Positions 62,880 through 64,000 of a stretch of 64,000 nucleotides of DNA are shown here, in pieces (positions within the stretch are counted from its first letter, which is position 1; every line of letters begins with the position of its first letter). Position numbers and translations under genes: made by a program. Source of the stretch: Leptospira dzoumogneensis (lineage in GTDB: Bacteria; Spirochaetota; Leptospiria; Leptospirales; Leptospiraceae); assembly GCF_004770895.1 (NCBI RefSeq), contig NZ_RQHS01000015.1, positions 62,001 to 126,000 on the forward strand, read 5' to 3'. The notes beneath the pieces are model-generated. The model was not told where the DNA came from. It ran no database searches and saw only the letters and a list, made by a program, of their open reading frames with translations.

Positions 62880-64000
62880 TTAAAATTTCGGAAGTAAATC
62901 CATGAGTTCATCGAAATCCGGAAGGAATAAAAGTACTCCTAACAGGTTGTTTCCCTCATGATTAAATTCAGTGAGCATACTTAAGAACTTAGTTCTTTCC
63001 GGTTTAACAACATCCAGAACTTCCAGGAAGGTTCCTTCCACAAGTTCCGGAACGTCCGGCATCACGCCCACTTTCGCCTTATTGGAAATAGAGTTCAAAA
63101 CGGAGGCACAAACAATGTTTGCGATCTCGGACAGAACGCTCTTAGTATCATCGTCCAAAATGTCTCCACTCGGATTAGAATCCAAAAGTTCTCTGGCTAG
63201 ATTTTTGGCATTCTCTCTGGAGAACATCATCAGCATATTCCCGTTCAGATCTCCGGTCATTCTGACTTTCATTCCGTAGAATTTATCGTCGGAGAAACGG
63301 ATCTCGGATGCCAGACCTTCCTTATCATTCATGATAATTTCGGGAATAAACAGATCCACGTTCCTGTTCAGGATCTGAGAAAGTACCATACCGGCATTCA
63401 TCATACCTGTGTTCACTACGGATTCGATCTTCTTGATCTGTTCCTTGCTTAGGTTTCCGGTGAATTCTTTAGAGTGAGAAACAGCCATGATTCTCTGTTT
63501 TTTCTGCTCCAAGAAACCTTCTATAATATGATCCGCTCTTTTTCTTTCTTCGTCGGAAACGGGAGAATCTGAGATCAACTCATTGATATGAGATCTGTAA
63601 GCTTCTTCCATTCCTTCTTTTTTAGCTGCAGGCCTTTCCAGGACTGCGGTGTTGGAAGAAAGTTCGGAAGGACTTTCAGTGGAAGTGATCAACTTTTCTT
63701 CGGAAGTGCGGATCTCCATAGTCGTCTTGATCGGAGTGGAAGAAACTTCTCTTTCGAGTTCTTCTTTTGCTACGATTACCTTTTTGGATTCTTCCGATTT
63801 TTTACGTTCGCTTTTCTTGCGGCGTTCTCTTTCTCGAGTAGTGATCTCATGTAGTTTATGATTATAAACGTTGGTAGGATTGGAAGTTTTTTGGATATAC
63901 TTCTCTTCTTCCGTCTCGATGGTTCGGATCGTGCTGATACGTTTCATCGTTTCCAGATGATAGTTCACATATCTTGCATTTTCTTCCAACTCGGCGGCAA
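62880..64000 (-). CDS. CheC-like chemotaxis phosphatase with long charged N-terminus (5' end probably beyond window)
   Basis: At least 369 residues; the frame is open to the right edge (codons before the TTG at 63989 read Ala-Ala-Glu), so the true start probably lies outside the window. An ATG at 63947 is an alternative. Residues about 1-190 are highly charged and probably disordered or coiled (TTRERERRKKSERKKSEESK). Residues about 190-369 resemble the CheC/CheX/FliY phosphatase fold: IKKIESVVNTGMMNAGMVLS and TKSVLSEIANIVCASVLNSI, each a helix with the Glu-xx-Asn pattern (ESVVN, EIANI) of active sites. It probably dephosphorylates CheY-P. It lies 16 bases upstream of cheB in one operon with cheY. 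Confidence 0.8.
   Translation of the reverse strand, partial: AAELEENARYVNYHLETMKRISTIRTIETEEEKYIQKTSNPTNVYNHKLHEITTRERERRKKSERKKSEESKKVIVAKEELEREVSSTPIKTTMEIRTSEEKLITSTESPSELSSNTAVLERPAAKKEGMEEAYRSHINELISDSPVSDEERKRADHIIEGFLEQKKQRIMAVSHSKEFTGNLSKEQIKKIESVVNTGMMNAGMVLSQILNRNVDLFIPEIIMNDKEGLASEIRFSDDKFYGMKVRMTGDLNGNMLMMFSRENAKNLARELLDSNPSGDILDDDTKSVLSEIANIVCASVLNSISNKAKVGVMPDVPELVEGTFLEVLDVVKPERTKFLSMLTEFNHEGNNLLGVLLFLPDFDELMDLLPKF

Overview
The window reads as chromosomal DNA of a spirochaete of the genus Leptospira. Diagnostic content is two adjacent FlaA-type flagellar sheath proteins behind a PUR-domain protein, a very long protein ending in a GreA domain, many lipoproteins with loose spirochaetal lipoboxes, an Lnb/DUF4105-type protein, and RsbU/STAS-type regulators. 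By eye the base composition is in the low forties percent GC, which would fit a Leptospira other than L. interrogans, but I did not compute it. I see no rRNA, tRNA, insertion sequence, prophage or CRISPR array. Coding density is high and most genes are on the minus strand.

Layout: 1-5.7 kb (minus) holds a STAS protein, a giant AsmA-like protein, a lipoprotein and a TolB-like propeller lipoprotein that runs off the left edge. 5.9-10.9 kb (plus) holds a GtrB-type and a GT-C-type glycosyltransferase and an orphan PAS/HisKA_2 sensor kinase. 10.9-25.7 kb (minus) holds a di-iron hydroxylase, a 7TM-AraC regulator, an epimerase-like protein, purB, a divergent kinase-like protein behind an OppA-type lipoprotein, rel, nadC, a LysM lipoprotein, a second STAS protein, tgt, a Fur-family regulator and an LptE-like lipoprotein. 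25.8-31 kb holds an M23 peptidase (plus) and the GreA-domain protein (minus).

31-37.5 kb (minus) holds PUR-flaA-flaA, two unknown envelope proteins, radA and an RNase D-like exonuclease. 37.6-41.9 kb (plus) holds a GH36 glycosidase, a lipoprotein and the Lnb-like protein. 41.9-44.8 kb (minus) holds an RsbU-type response regulator, an unknown protein and a histone-deacetylase-fold protein. Then come pyk and a small membrane protein (plus). The rest is minus: mscS-aroB-nudix-rnc, acpP, fabG, and a 12-kb gene train read from the right edge: cheC-like, cheB, cheY, scpA, scpB, pheA, tyrA, aroA, cmk, rpsA, a TPR protein, hisG, rpmF, plsX. Genes in this train mostly overlap or touch, so chemotaxis, chromosome condensation, aromatic amino acid synthesis, translation and phospholipid synthesis may share transcripts.

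The most striking non-coding signal is a family of nested inverted-repeat elements. Outer arms resemble ACGCAGAG/CTCTGCGT, and most copies have a central core like TGTAGGAACTCCTACA. They lie at about 15.07-15.29, 27.67-27.81, 30.77-31.25, 33.42-33.58 and 51.53-51.72 kb, with a lone core-type hairpin at 10.89 kb. Most abut the stop codon of a neighbouring gene and one supplies that gene's last codons. No single cassette stands out as a defence or mobile system. The best candidates for something undescribed are this repeat family, the kinase-like protein, the PUR-FlaA operon, and the RsbU/unknown/HDAC operon.
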